From contig RBWT01000003.1 of assembly GCA_004010275.1 (NCBI GenBank), positions 48,861 to 112,860 on the forward strand: a stretch of DNA of 64,000 bases, in the 5' to 3' direction. The notes beneath the pieces were generated by a model, which saw only the letters and a program-made list of their open reading frames with translations, made no database searches and had not been told where the DNA came from. This DNA comes from Streptomyces huasconensis. GTDB lineage: Bacteria; Actinomycetota; Actinomycetes; Streptomycetales; Streptomycetaceae. This document shows positions 17,908 to 28,230 of this stretch, in pieces. Numbering within the stretch: the first letter of the stretch is position 1; each line of letters opens with the position of its first letter. The position numbers were made by a program, and so were the translations under genes.

Positions 17908-19649
17908 TCAGGCCGGGACGTCGCTCTCGTCCGGCGAACCCGTCAGCGCCAGGTCGACCCGCACCGGCCGGCCGGCCCCGTGGTACGCCGCCGCCGAGGC
18001 GCGCGGCGCGTGGCCGGTGGCGGTGGCCGCGAGGACGTAGGAGCCGTCGGCGGGCACGGCCAGGGCGTAGCGCCTCGTCGTCGGTGAGGGAGGCGCCCGC
18101 CTGCTTGCCGCGGGGGTCGATCAGCGTCACCTTGGCGCGGGCCACCGGGGCGCCGTCCGCTCCGCGCACCCGGCCCCGGAAGCCCGCGAGGGCCTCGGTC
18201 GCGCGCTCCAGGTTGGCGTCCTCCTCGCTGCTGCGCCGCGCAGCTGCGTGGTGGCGGGGCGGCGGGCGGAGGGCAGCAGCAGGGCGAAGAGCAGGCCGAC
18301 GGCGACCGCGCCCGTGGCGATCAGGAAGGAGACGCGGAAGCCGTGCATGGTCGGTACGGCGACGCCGTCGACGTGGTCCGCGGTGTTGGCGAGGACCATG
18401 CCGATCACGGCGGACGACACGGAGGTGCCGATGGAGCGCATCAGGGTGTTGAGGCCGTTGGCCGCGCCCGTCTCGGAGGGGTCGACCGAGCCGATGATGA
18501 GCGCGGGCAGCGAGGAGTAGGCGAGGCCGATGCCCGCGCCGAGGACCACCGAGATGACGATGGTCTGCCAGGCGGCGCTCATCAGGCCGAGGCCGGTGCC
18601 GTAGCCGACGGCGATGATCAGCATGCCGAGGATGAGGGTGGTCTTCGGGCCGTACTTCGCCGAGAGGCGGGCGTAGACCGGCGCCGTGAACATCATCGTC
18701 AGGCCGAGCGGCATCACGCACAGGCCCGCGACGACCATCGACTGGCCGAGGCCGTGGCCGGTGGCGGACGCAGCTGGAGCAGCTGCGGCAGGACGAGCGA
18801 GACGGCGTAGAAGGCGACGCCGACCATGATCGAGGCGAGGTTGGTGAAGAGCACCGGGCGGCGGGCCGTGGTGCGCAGGTCCACCAGCGGCGCCTTCACG
18901 CGCAGCTCCATCACGCCCCACAGGACGAGGACGACGGCCGCGGCGGCGAACAGGCCGAGCGTGGTGCCGGAACTCCAGCCCCAGTCGCTGCCCTTGGTGA
19001 TCGGCAGCAGGAACAGCACGAGCCCGGCGGAGAGGCCGAGAGCGCCGAGCACGTCGAAGGTGCCCTTGGCCCGCATGGGGCTCTCCGGTACGAAGACGAG
19101 GGTGAGCGCCATCGCGACGACGCCGAGGCCCGCGGCGCCGAAGAACAGCGCGTGCCAGTCGGCGTGCTGGGCGACGAGCGCGGCCAGCGGCAGCGCGATG
19201 CCGCCGCCGACGCCGATGGAGGAGCTCATCAGCGCCATCGCGGAGCCGAGCTTCTCGCGGGGCAGCTGGTCGCGCATGAGGCCGATGCCGAGCGGGATGG
19301 CGCCCATGGCGAAGCCCTGGAGGGCGCGGCCGACGATCATCACGAGCAGACCGTCGGTGAACCCGCAGACCAGCGAGCCGACGACCATCACGGCGAGGCT
19401 GACGAGCAGCATCTTGCGCTTGCCGAAGAGGTCCCCGAGGCGGCCCATGATCGGCGTGGCGACGGCGCCCGCGAGGAGGGTCGCGGTCATGACCCAGGTG
19501 GCGTTCGAGGGGCTGGTGCCCAGCAGGGCCGGCAGGTCCTTGATGACCGGCACCAGCAGGGTCTGCATCACCGCGACGACGATGCCGGAGAAGGCGAGTA
19601 CGGGGACGACTCCGCGTATGCCGCGTGGATGGGTCGTCGTCATCGACAT
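17908..19649 (-). CDS. MFS drug/metabolite exporter with C-terminal carboxypeptidase-regulatory-like domain (frameshifted here)
   Basis: An EmrB/QacA-type (DHA2, 14-helix) exporter. It begins VVPVLAFSGIVVAVMQTLLV. The family loop motif GRLGDLFGKRKMLLVSL is near residue 65 and motif C (GVGGGIALPLAAL) near 145. After the last helix (AVAVGLLFALLLP) the protein continues through ATTQLRG into a segment FRGRVRGADGAPVARAKVTL and AVPADGSYVLAATATGHAPR, a beta-sandwich of the CarboxypepD_reg kind. Frame changes occur near 18770, 18240 and 18075. The start at 19649 is 182 bases from a KstR-type site, so this exporter may belong to the regulon. Confidence 0.8.
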
Positions 19650-19830
19650 TGCGTGGGGCCTCCAGGGCGGAAGGTCGGACACTCCAGGGGTACGTGTAAG
19701 CCGAACCTGTTTCCCCGGGCGACTATTCCGACGGATGTCGTACGAGGGGAAGCCTTGACCTGTTGTTGACCGACTCGCGCCGGCGCGGGCGGAGGGATGT
19801 ACCTGACGGCTCATCAGTCTTCCATCGAAC

Positions 19831-19844
19831 TGGAACGTGTTCTA
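19831..19844. promoter_or_regulatory. KstR-type operator upstream of ltp1-like gene
   Basis: TGGAACGTGTTCTA fits TNNAACNNGTTNNA exactly and is also nearly palindromic. It lies 55 bases before the thiolase-like start and 182 bases before the divergent MFS gene. Confidence 0.65.
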
Positions 19845-19898
19845 CTCTGTCGCGGATTCTCGGCCTGCCGCGTGACCGCGTGGCTGAAGGAGAGTGCC

Positions 19899-21112
19899 GT
19901 GACTGAAGGGGAGCGCTTCGTGAAGAGCTACGTCGTCGGTGTCGGCATGACCAGGTTCGAGAAGCCCGAGACGCGTGCGTGGCAGTACTGGGACATGGCG
20001 CAGGAGGCGGGCACGAAGGCCCTGGAGGATGCCGGCATCGCGTACGACCGGATCGAGCAGGTCGCCGTCGGCTACTGCTTCCAGCCCTCGACCGCCGGGC
20101 AGCGCGCCGTCTACGGACTGGGCCTGACCGGCGTCCCCGTCTACAACGTCAACAACAACTGCGCGACCGGGTCGACCGCGCTGATGATGGCCCGGCAGTT
20201 CGTCGAGGGCGGGATCGCCGACTGCGTGCTCGCGCTCGGCTTCGAGAAGATGGCGCGCGGCTCGCTGGGGCGGGGCGGGGGCGGACGGGGCGGACTTCAA
20301 GGCGTCGCCGGTCGCCCGCCACTACGGGATCATGGCTGCCCGGCACGGCTTCGGGAGGACCCCGCCCACCGCGCAGATCTTCGGCAACGCGGCGCGCGAG
20401 CACATGGAGACGTACGGCACGACCGAGGCCCAGCTCGCGGCGGTCGGCGCCAAGAACCACCGGCACTCGGTGCACAATCCGTACGCCCAGTTCCAGGACG
20501 CGTACACCGTCGACGAGGTCCTCGCCGCCAGGACCGTCCACCGGCCGCTCACCAAGCTCCACAGTGCTCGCCGACCTCGGACGGTTCGGCCGCCGCGGTC
20601 GTCGTCTCGGAGCGGTTCGTGGAGCGGCACGGCCTGGCGGAGCGTGCCGTGGAGATCGTCGCCCAGGCCATGACGACGGACACCGCCGAGTCCTTCGCCT
20701 CCGGCTCGTGCGTCGACGCCGTCGGACAGCCGATGACGCGGGCGGCGGCACGCCAGGTGTACGAGAAATCGGGGCTCGGCATCGCGGACGTGGACGTCAT
20801 CGAGCTGCACGACTGCTTCTCCATCAACGAACTCCTGACGTACGAGGCGCTGGGCCTCTGCGCGCCCGGCGAGTCCGGGAAGCTCGTCGAGAGCGGCGCC
20901 ACGACGTACGGCGGACGCTGGGTGGTGAACCCCTCCGGCGGCCTGATCTCCAAGGGCCACCCGCTCGGCGCGACCGGCATCGCGCAGGCGGGCCACTGAC
21001 CTGGCAGCTGCGGGGCGAGGCGGGGGCGCGGCAGGTCGAGGGGGCGCGGGTGGGGCTCGCGCACAACATCGGGCTGGGCGGGGCGGCGGTGGTGACGTTG
21101 CTGCGGAGGTAG
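19899..21112 (+). CDS. ltp1: Lipid-transfer protein / SCP2-type thiolase, Ltp1-like (frameshifted here)
   Basis: A thiolase-superfamily protein of the SCPx kind used in sterol side-chain breakdown. Opens [20 protein letters not shown]; the active-site region is [19 protein letters not shown], near residue 86; then [51 protein letters not shown] and [20 protein letters not shown] with the second catalytic His. From memory this agrees with mycobacterial Ltp1 along its length. GTG at 19899 follows AAGGAG at 6 bases; a GTG at 19920 is an alternative. Frame changes occur near 20275, 20565 and 20995. It likely cleaves or carries a steroid acyl-CoA intermediate. Confidence 0.85.
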
Positions 21113-21356
21113 GGGGGCAGGGGCTCGGGGCCCGGGTGCGCTGTGGCGGCATGGTGTGGGCCCTGGGCTGCTTATGGGCTTCTGGGGTGTCGGGCTCGCT
21201 GCGTCGGCAGGCAGAGGCACGGGCGGGCCCCGGCTTCCAGGCGCGTGTCGCAGCGGCCGTCGGGGCGAGCGGCCCGGAGTCCTAGGCCCTTCGGCCCAGG
21301 CGCGTGCAGCCAATTTCCGATGCGTACGGCTTGCGCGGCTTGAGAGGATGGCTGTC

Positions 21357-22810
21357 ATGGTCCAGACGCCCTCCACCACTTACACGCCCGACGCCGCCAC
21401 CGCCCCGCCGAAGAAGGCCGCCCCGGTGTGGGCGGTCCTGCTCGCCGCCTGCGCCGGCCAGTTCCTGGTCGTCCTCGACGTATCGGTGGTGAACACCGCG
21501 CTGCCCTCGATGCGCGCCGACCTCGGCATGAGCGCCATCGGGCTGCAATGGGTCGTCAACGCCTACTCCATCGCCTTCGCCGGCTTCATGCTGCTCGGCG
21601 GCCGGGCCGGCGACCTCTTCGGGCGCAAGCGGATGTTCCTCCTCGGCCTCGGCCTCTTCACCGCCGCCTCCCTCGGCGGCGGCCTCGCGCAGGCCGAGTG
21701 GCAGCTGCTCGCGGCGCGGGCCGTGCAGGGCCTCGGCGCGGCGATCCTCGCGCGTCGACGCTGACGATCCTCACCTCGGCCGTGCCCGAGGGCCCCGCCC
21801 GCATCCGGGCGATAGGCGTCTGGTCGGCCGGTCGGCGAGGGCGGCGGCGCGGCCGGCGGCCTGGTCGGCGGGGTCCTCACCGACCTGCTCTCCTGGCGCT
21901 GGGTGCTCCTGATCAACGTACCGATCGGCGCCCTGGTGATCGTCGCGGGCTTCGCCTGGCTCACCGAGAGCAGGGCGGGCCAGGAGCGCCGCCTCGACGT
22001 GCCGGGCGCGGTGCTCGTCACCGCCGGGCTCGCCACCCTCGCGTACGGGATCGTGCAGACCGAGGAGAAGGGCTGGACGGCGGCGGCCACCCTCGTGCCG
22101 CTGGTGGCCGGGCTCGCGCTGCTCGGGGCGTTCCTCGTGGTGGAGGCCCGCACGAAGGTGCCGCTGATGCCGCTGAAGCTGTTCAAGGTGCGGTCGGTGT
22201 CGGCCGCGAACGCCGCGATGTTCGTCTGCGGCGGCGGCATGTTCGCCATGTGGATGTTCATGACGCTCTACGCCCAGAACGTCCTCGACTACTCCCCGCT
22301 GAAGGCGGGCCTCGCCCTCATCCCGTCCTCCCTCACCATCGTCCTCGGGTCGATGCTGGCGCCGCGCGTGATGCCGGTGCTCGGCGCGAAGAACGTCTCC
22401 GTGCTCGGCATCGTGGTGGCCGCCGCGGGCTTCGGCTGGCAGTCGACGATGACGGTCGACGGCGCGTACGTCACCTCGATCATGCTGCCCGGCATCGTGA
22501 TGATGTTCGGCGCGGGCCTCGCCACGACCCCGCTCGCCTCACTGGCCACCTCGGGGGCGGCTCCCGGCGACGCCGGACTCGTCTCGGGCCTGATCAACAC
22601 CTCCCGCACGATGGGCGGCGCGCTCGGTCTCGCGGTGCTCTCGACGGTGCGCCGGCGGCGCGGATGGACGGCTCGACGTCACGGCAGGCCCTGACGGACG
22701 GCTACGCGATGGCGTTCCGCACGAGCGGCTTCATCCTGCTGGCGGGCGTGGTGGTGCTGCTCGTGTGGATGCCGCGGACGCAGCGGACGGCGGCCCGGGA
22801 GACCGCCTAG
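21357..22810 (+). CDS. DHA2 family MFS transporter (frameshifted here)
   Basis: A 14-helix multidrug-type exporter driven by proton motive force. Motif LDVSVVNTALPSM near residue 40, loop 2-3 motif GGRAGDLFGRKRMFLLGL near 77, and motif C-like GGGAAGGLVGGVL near 160 define the family. The start at 21357 follows GAGAGG; ATG 21348 lies too close to it. Frame changes near 21755, 21835 and 22655. The stop overlaps the convergent response regulator gene by 4 bases. Substrate unknown. Confidence 0.85.
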
Positions 22811-23412
22811 AGCCAGCCCCGCTGCCGGGCTTCCCGGACCGCCTCCATGCGGTTGCGGGTGCCGGTCTTGCCGATGGCCGCCGAGAGGTAGTTCCGCACG
22901 GTCGACTCCGACAGGCGCAGCCTGCCCGCGATGTCGGCGACCGTGGCGCCGTCCACCGACGCGTTGAGGACATCCGCCTCCCGGCCGGTCAGCGGGCTGG
23001 GCCCGGCGCTCAGCGCGGCCGCGGCGAGGGCCGGGTCGACGACGGTCTCGCCCCGCAGCACCCGGCGGACCGCCTCGGCCAGCTCTTCGACGGGGCCGTC
23101 CTTGACGAGGAACCCGGCGGCGCCCGCCTCCATGGCACGGCGCAGATAGCCGGGCCTGGCGAAAGTCGTGAGGATGAGGACCCGGCAGCCGGGGCACTCC
23201 TCGCGCAGGTCGGCGGCGGCGTCCAGGCCGCTGCGGCCCGGCAGTTCGATGTCGAGCAGCGCCACGTCGGGGCGGGCGGTCAGGGCCGCGTCCACGATCT
23301 CGTCCCCCGCTCCGACCTGGGCGACGACCTCGATGTCCTCCTCCATGCCGAGCAGCAGCGCGAGCGCGCCCCGCATCATGCCCTGGTCCTCGGCGAGCAG
23401 GACTCTGATCAT
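22807..23412 (-). CDS. NarL/FixJ-type response regulator
   Basis: A two-component regulator of 201 residues, intact. The receiver domain has acidic pocket residues in VLLAEDQ, phospho-acceptor Asp in VALLDIELPG near 54 and lysine in GFLVKDGP near 104. A LuxR-type helix-turn-helix follows: LTGREADVLNASVDG and IAGRLRLSESTVRNYLSAAI. The ATG overlaps the kinase stop (ATGA). By family it resembles DesR-like regulators that respond to membrane state; the target genes are unknown. Confidence 0.92.
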   Translation of the reverse strand: MIRVLLAEDQGMMRGALALLLGMEEDIEVVAQVGAGDEIVDAALTARPDVALLDIELPGRSGLDAAADLREECPGCRVLILTTFARPGYLRRAMEAGAAGFLVKDGPVEELAEAVRRVLRGETVVDPALAAAALSAGPSPLTGREADVLNASVDGATVADIAGRLRLSESTVRNYLSAAIGKTGTRNRMEAVREARQRGWL

Positions 23413-24629
23413 GGGGTGCGCTCCTCCTGTGCCTGTACGCCCGCCGGGGCCGTCTCCGTGACCGGCAGCTCGGCGGTGACCCGGAAGCCGGAGCGGGGCA
23501 CCGCACCCGGGACGAGGGAGCCGCCCGCCGCCGCGAGGCGTTCGGCCAGGCCCTTGAGCCCGCTGCCGGGCGTCGCCGAGCCTACGCCGCGGCCGTCGTC
23601 CGTGATCACCAGGCGGGTGCGTTCGGCGGTGCCGGTGACCTCGATCTCGCAGTGGCTCGCGCCGGAGTGACGTACGACGTTGGTGGCGCACTCGCGGACC
23701 ACCCAGCCCAGCAGCGCCGCCGTCTGCGGGGTGAGGGGCGGGCCGCACTGGCGGACCGCGGTGTCGATGCCGGCGGCGCCGAGCAGGTCGCGGGCCCGGT
23801 CGAGTTCGGTGGCGAGGCTGCCCTCGCGGTAACCGGTCACGGCCTCGCGGATCTCGGTGAGCGCCTGCCGGCCGACGGACTCGATGTCGGCGACCTGGCC
23901 GAGCGCCGCGTCCAGGTCGCGGGGGGCGAGGCGCCGGGTGGCCTCGGCCTTCACCACGATCACGGAGAGCGTGTGGCCGAGCAGGTCGTGCAGGTCGCGG
24001 GAGAAACGGAGGCGTTCCTTCTCGACCGCGGCGCGGGCCAGCTCCTCCCGGGTGTCGCGCAGCTCGTGGACGGCCTCGGACAGGGAGAGGATCGCGGCGG
24101 TCACCATGGTGGACAGGAACGTGCCGTACACGATCTCCACCGCGCCCCAGCCGTCCCTGAACCCGCCGACGACGCCCGCGAGCCCGCTCACTCCGAGGCC
24201 GAGGGGACCCAGGCCCCGCCCGCGCACGACGGCGCCCACGGCCAGGCCGAGCAGGGGGAAGAAGAGCAGCCAGCTGCCGCCGTAGCCGGCGGCGAGGGCG
24301 ACGGTCAGCAGGGCGAGCGTGGCGAGGACCACCCGCGTGGAGCGGGACTCGCGCCGGGTCCTGTGGAAGGCGCGGAAGGCCAGGAAGACGTAGAGCGAGT
24401 TGAAGGCGAGGAGGCCGACGCCGCCGATCCAGGGGTTCGGGGCCCTGCCCTGGAAGAGGTGGGAGAGGGAGCCGAGGCCCATCAGGAGCCACGGTAGGAG
24501 GACGAAGCCGGTGGGCGGCGGGCCGGGCGCCTCGATGCTCTTCCTGTCCCCGCTGCCCTTTCGCGGGCACTGTTCGCGCCACTCGTGCGCTCTCCGCCCC
24601 TCGGCGCAAGCCTTCTTGCTGCTGTCCAT
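23409..24629 (-). CDS. Sensor histidine kinase, DesK/LytS-like (HisKA_3)
   Basis: A membrane sensor of about 406 residues. Four or five N-terminal helices (PWLLMGLGSLSHLFQG; VVLATLALLTVALAAGYGGS; WLLFFPLLGLAVGAVV) form the sensing part. The phospho-accepting His sits in RFSRDLHDLLGHTLSVIVVK near residue 205. ATP-binding motifs follow: the N-box WVVRECATNVVRHSGAS and the G-boxes TDDGRGVG and GSGLKGLAERLAAAGG. Intact, coupled to the response regulator. The KstR-type site at 24790-24803 is 160 bases upstream but more likely serves the divergent hydratase operon. Confidence 0.9.
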   Translation of the reverse strand: MDSSKKACAEGRRAHEWREQCPRKGSGDRKSIEAPGPPPTGFVLLPWLLMGLGSLSHLFQGRAPNPWIGGVGLLAFNSLYVFLAFRAFHRTRRESRSTRVVLATLALLTVALAAGYGGSWLLFFPLLGLAVGAVVRGRGLGPLGLGVSGLAGVVGGFRDGWGAVEIVYGTFLSTMVTAAILSLSEAVHELRDTREELARAAVEKERLRFSRDLHDLLGHTLSVIVVKAEATRRLAPRDLDAALGQVADIESVGRQALTEIREAVTGYREGSLATELDRARDLLGAAGIDTAVRQCGPPLTPQTAALLGWVVRECATNVVRHSGASHCEIEVTGTAERTRLVITDDGRGVGSATPGSGLKGLAERLAAAGGSLVPGAVPRSGFRVTAELPVTETAPAGVQAQEERTP

Positions 24630-24789
24630 GGTGACGACGGTACGGAGCGGGGGCGGTGCGGCGGCAGATCCGGTTGTACGGAAGCGGCCGGTACAAATGT
24701 CACACCGACGGAACTGACGTAGCGTCAGGCGGCGCGCGTCCGGAGCCTTCACAACTTCCCGGGGCTCGGCTATACATGGGACGCCGGAC

Positions 24790-24803
24790 TGGAACGCGTT
24801 CTA
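24790..24803. promoter_or_regulatory. KstR-type operator upstream of the hydratase-ADH-SDR operon
   Basis: TGGAACGCGTTCTA fits TNNAACNNGTTNNA exactly. A second overlapping half (CTAGAAC) extends it. It is 96 bases upstream of the hydratase ATG. Confidence 0.65.
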
Positions 24804-24898
24804 GAACGGCCCTGTCGCGACCTCGGTGCGGTCGACGGTGCGGACGGCCGCACGAGGTCTTCTGCCGCCGGTCAAGGAGCCCAAGGAGCTGCCACCCC

Positions 24899-25752
24899 AT
24901 GCCCATTGACGCCGCGAAGGCCGTGGCCGCCGAACCCCGGACCGCCGAGATCGCCTGGGACCACAAGGACGTCCAGCTCTACCACCTGGGCCTCGGCGCG
25001 GGACGCCCCGCCACCGACCCCGCCGAACTGCGGTACACGCTGGAGTCCGGCCTGCACGTCCTGCCCAGCTTCGCCACCGTCGCGGGCGCCGGCATGGGCA
25101 TCATGGGCGGCCTCTCGGCCCCCGGCGTCGACGTGGACCTCGCCGCGGTGCTGCACGGCGGCCAGACCATCACGCTGCACCGCCCCATCCCCGTCAACGG
25201 CAAGGCCGTGACCACCTCGAAGGTCGCCGCGGTGTACGACAAGGGCAAGGCGGCGATCCTCGTCCTGCGCTCCGAGGCCGCCGACGACGGGGGTCCGCTG
25301 TGGACGAGCGACGCCCAGATCTTCGTACGCGGCGAAGGGGGCTTCGGCGGCGACCGCGGCCCCTCCACCCGGCTGCCGCCCCCGAGGGCGACCCCGACCT
25401 GGAGGTCGAGCGCCCCGTCCGCGAGGACCAGGCGCTGCTCTACCGCCTCTCCGGCGACTGGAACCCGCTGCACGCCGACCCCGAGTTCGCGAAGCTCGCC
25501 GGCTTCGACCGGCCGATCCTGCACGGCCTGTGCACGTACGGGATGACCCTCAAGGCCGTCGTCGACACGCAGCTGGACGGCGATGTGTCCCGGGTGCGCG
25601 GCTACGGCACCCGCTTCGTCGGGGTCGTCTTCCCCGGCGAGACCCTGCGCATCCGCATGTGGCGCACCGAGGGCCGCGTCCAGGCCACGGTCACGGCGGT
25701 CGAACGGGACGACGCGCCGGTCCTCGCCGACACCGTCGTCGAGCACGTCTGA
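24899..25752 (+). CDS. hsd4B: MaoC-family 2-enoyl-CoA hydratase, Hsd4B-like (frameshifted here)
   Basis: A double hot-dog hydratase of about 284 residues that adds water to a 2-enoyl acyl-CoA. The N-terminal half contains DVQLYHLGLGAGRP, VLPSFATVAG and YDKGKAAILVL. The active half contains the hydratase motif YRLSGDWNPLHADPEFAKLA, with catalytic Asp and His, and RPILHGLCTYGMTLKAVVD. From memory it closely resembles mycobacterial Hsd4B, which acts on steroid side chains. The frame changes once, in a C5 run near 25383 (GGDRGPSTRLPPP to GDPDLEVERP). First gene of the operon with the ADH and SDR, under the KstR-type site. Confidence 0.85.
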
Positions 25753-25822
25753 GCCGCTTCGGGCCGCGTCCCGAGCCGCTTCGGGCCGCCTCCGGAGCTT
25801 CGTACGCGAGAGGAGCCGCACC

Positions 25823-26898
25823 ATGCGCGCAGCCGTACTGCACGAGACAGGCCAGGACAAGCTCGAAGTCCTCGACGACGTCGAGGCGTCGGGCTTCGGG
25901 CCGGGCAAGGTGAGGATACGGGTCCGGGCCACCGGCCTGTGCCACTCCGACCTCTCCGCGATGAACGGCGTGCTGCCGCAGCCCGCGCCCTTCGTCCCCG
26001 GCCACGAGGGCGCGGCGAGATCCTCGACGTCGGTGACGGGGTCAGCGGCCTCGCGCAAGGCGACCGGGTCCTCCTCTGCTGGCTCCCCGCCTGCGGCACC
26101 TGCCCCGCCTGCAGGCGCGGCCAGACCCAGCTCTGTCTCGCCGGTTTCCTGAACGCGGGCACCCCCAACTTCAAGCGCCCCGGCGGTGACGTCTTCGGCT
26201 TCGCGGGCACCGGCACCTTCGCCGAGGAGGTCGTCGTCGACGCCCGGTGCGCCGTGCCGATCCCGGACGACGTGCCCTTCGACATCGCCGCGCTCATCGG
26301 CTGCGGGGTGACCACGGGACTCGGCGCGGCCATCAACACCGCCGACGTGCGGGCCGGTTCATCGGTGGCCGTCATCGGCTGCGGCGGCGTCGGCATCTGC
26401 GCGATCCAGGGGGCCCGGCTCAAGGGCGCGGCACAGATCGTCGCGGTCGACCCGGTCGCCTCGCGCCGGGAGGCGGCGCTCACCTTCGGCGCCACGGAGG
26501 CGGTCCCGCCCGACGAACTGGCCGACGCCAAGCAGCGGATCACCGCGGGCGAGGGCTTCGACTACGTCTTCGAGGTCGTCGGCAAGTCCGCCACGGCCCG
26601 CACGGCGTACGAGACGACGCGGCGCGGCGGCACGCTGTGCGTCGTCGGCGCGGGCGCCATGGACGACCACCTCCGGCTCAACATGTTCGAGCTGTTCTTC
26701 GACGAGAAGCGCATCCTGCCCTCCCTGTACGGCGGGGGCGACGTCGTCCAGTCGTACGAGCGGGCCATCGCGCTCTGGCGGGCGGGCCGCATCGACCTGG
26801 CGAACCTGATCACGCACCGGGTGCGGCTCACCGAGATCAACGAGGCCCTCGACCAGATGCGGACCGGGACCTCCCTGCGTACGTGCGTCGAGATCTGA
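25823..26898 (+). CDS. Zinc-dependent alcohol dehydrogenase (frameshifted here)
   Basis: A medium-chain dehydrogenase of about 358 residues. The catalytic zinc ligands are in ATGLCHSDLSAMNG (Cys, about residue 38) and PFVPGHEGA (His), and the structural zinc has the four cysteines of PACGTCPACRRGQTQLC. The NAD site is VAVIGCGGVGICAIQGARL near 195. GAGAGGAG precedes the ATG. The frame changes near 26018. It lies between the hydratase and the SDR in the KstR-linked operon and probably oxidises an alcohol intermediate of the same pathway; the substrate is not known. Confidence 0.88.
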
Positions 26899-26908
26899 GA
26901 GGACGCCG

Positions 26909-27858
26909 ATGTCTGTGCAGTCACCGCCACTCGAGGGCCTGGCCGCGATCGTCACCGGCGCGGGCCGCGGGCTCGGCCGGGCCGAGGCCCTGGAACTGGC
27001 CCGGCTCGGCGCGAGCGTCGTCGTCAACGACTTCGGGCAGCCGGGGCGCGACGGCTCCGGCGAGGCGTCGCGGCGCCCGCCGAGGAGGTCGCCGCCGAGA
27101 TCCGGGCCGGGGGCGGGCGGGCCGTGGCCCACACCGGCGACATCGTGGACCACGAGCAGGCCCGCGGCCTGCGTCCAGCTGGCGATCGACACCTACGGAA
27201 AGCTCGACATCCTGGTCAACAACGCGGGCATCCTGCGGGACCGGATGATCTTCTCGATGAGCGAGGAGGAGTGGGACTCGGTCATCCGCGTCCACCTCAA
27301 GGGCCACTTCAACACCACCCACTTCGCGTCCGTCCACTGGCGCGCGCGCTCCAAGGCCGCGGGCGGCCCGGTGTACGGGCGGATCGTGAACACCTCCTCG
27401 GAGGCGTTCCTCGCCGGGTCCGCCGGCCAGCCCAACTACGCGGCGGCCAAGGGCGGCATCGTCGGTCTGACGACGTCGACGGCGCTGGCGCTGCGAAATA
27501 CGGCGTGACCGCCAACGCGATCTGCCCCCGCGCGCGGACCCGGATGACCGAGGACGTCTTCCGGGGCTTCCAGGAGCCGACCGACGGTCGGCTGGACCCG
27601 CTCGCGCCCGAACACGTGGCGCCGCTGGTGGGCTATCTCGCCTCTCCCGCCGCCGCCCGCGCCAACGGCCAGCTGCTCGTCGTGCACGGCGGGATGGTCG
27701 CGATCGTCGAACGCCCCAAGGTGGCGGCGAAGTTCGACGCGGCGAAGGAGGCCTTCACCTTCGAGGAGCTGGACGAGCTGATCTCGCCGTACTACGCGGC
27801 GCGCCCCCCGTCCGAGACGTTCGCGGCGGCCGAGATACTCGGCCTGAAACGGGGGTAG
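26909..27858 (+). CDS. hsd4A: Short-chain dehydrogenase, Hsd4A-like (frameshifted here)
   Basis: An SDR of the 17-beta-HSD type 4 / multifunctional-protein-2 kind, about 316 residues, which oxidises 3-hydroxyacyl-CoA. Cofactor motif VTGAGRGLGRAEALELARLG, then LDILVNNAGILRDRMIFSM, the catalytic Ser in RIVNTSSEAFLAGS and YxxxK in QPNYAAAKGGIVG. The C-terminal extension (HVAPLVGYLASP; EAFTFEELDELISPYY) is that of the Hsd4A group. Frame changes near 27075, 27170 and 27495; at the last one the expected LAKYGVTANAI lacks one G. GAGAGGA precedes the ATG. Together with Hsd4B-like and Ltp1-like proteins it completes a beta-oxidation set. Confidence 0.85.
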
Positions 27859-27880
27859 GCGGTTCTTGGTGGAAACGCAG

Positions 27881-27926
27881 AAAGCCCCGCCCGGGGTCCG
27901 CTTGTGGCGGCCTCGGGCGGGGCTTT
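27881..27926. terminator. Bidirectional terminator hairpin
   Basis: AAAGCCCCGCCCG (27881-27893) and CGGGCGGGGCTTT (27914-27926) form a perfect 13-base stem around a 20-base loop. On either strand the stem ends in a run of T, so it can stop both the SDR operon and the convergent small gene. Confidence 0.8.
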
Positions 27927-27966
27927 CCCGTGACGCGGTGCGTGTGGTGGCGCGTGGTGCGGTGCG

Positions 27967-28184
27967 TCAGGAGTCCGACGGCTGCTTGCGGTGGCGGCCC
28001 CTCGGCGCGGTGGCCTCGTCGTGCTCGGCCACGGCCCGCGGTGCCTGCCGGCGCCGGACCGCGCGGTCGCGGCGGCGGCCCTCGCCTGCCGCGAATCGGT
28101 CTCCCAGGGGGTCTCCCACTGCGGCTCGGTCTGCGACCCCGCCTGTGTCCCCGTCTGCGTCCTCGTTATGGCCTCGGTCGACAT
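27967..28184 (-). CDS. Small conserved hydrophilic protein, unknown function (frameshifted here)
   Basis: About 71 residues, beginning MSTEAITRTQTGTQAGS and rich in Thr, Gln and Glu. After one frame change near 28085 it ends AEHDEATAPRGRHRKQPSDS at the TGA of 27967-27969. The basic RGRHRK ending is seen in several short Streptomyces proteins I recall, but no function is known. It lies just downstream of the minus-strand gene at 28231 and before the terminator. Confidence 0.5.
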
Positions 28185-28230
28185 CTCTCTGCTCACCCCG
28201 TAAGAAGATCCTTCGTACAGCCGGGCGAGT

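Noticed and set aside
17908..22810. The two MFS genes as true pseudogenes
   Set aside because: Every frame segment keeps perfect family sequence with no in-frame stops or decay. The breaks are single indels like those across the window.
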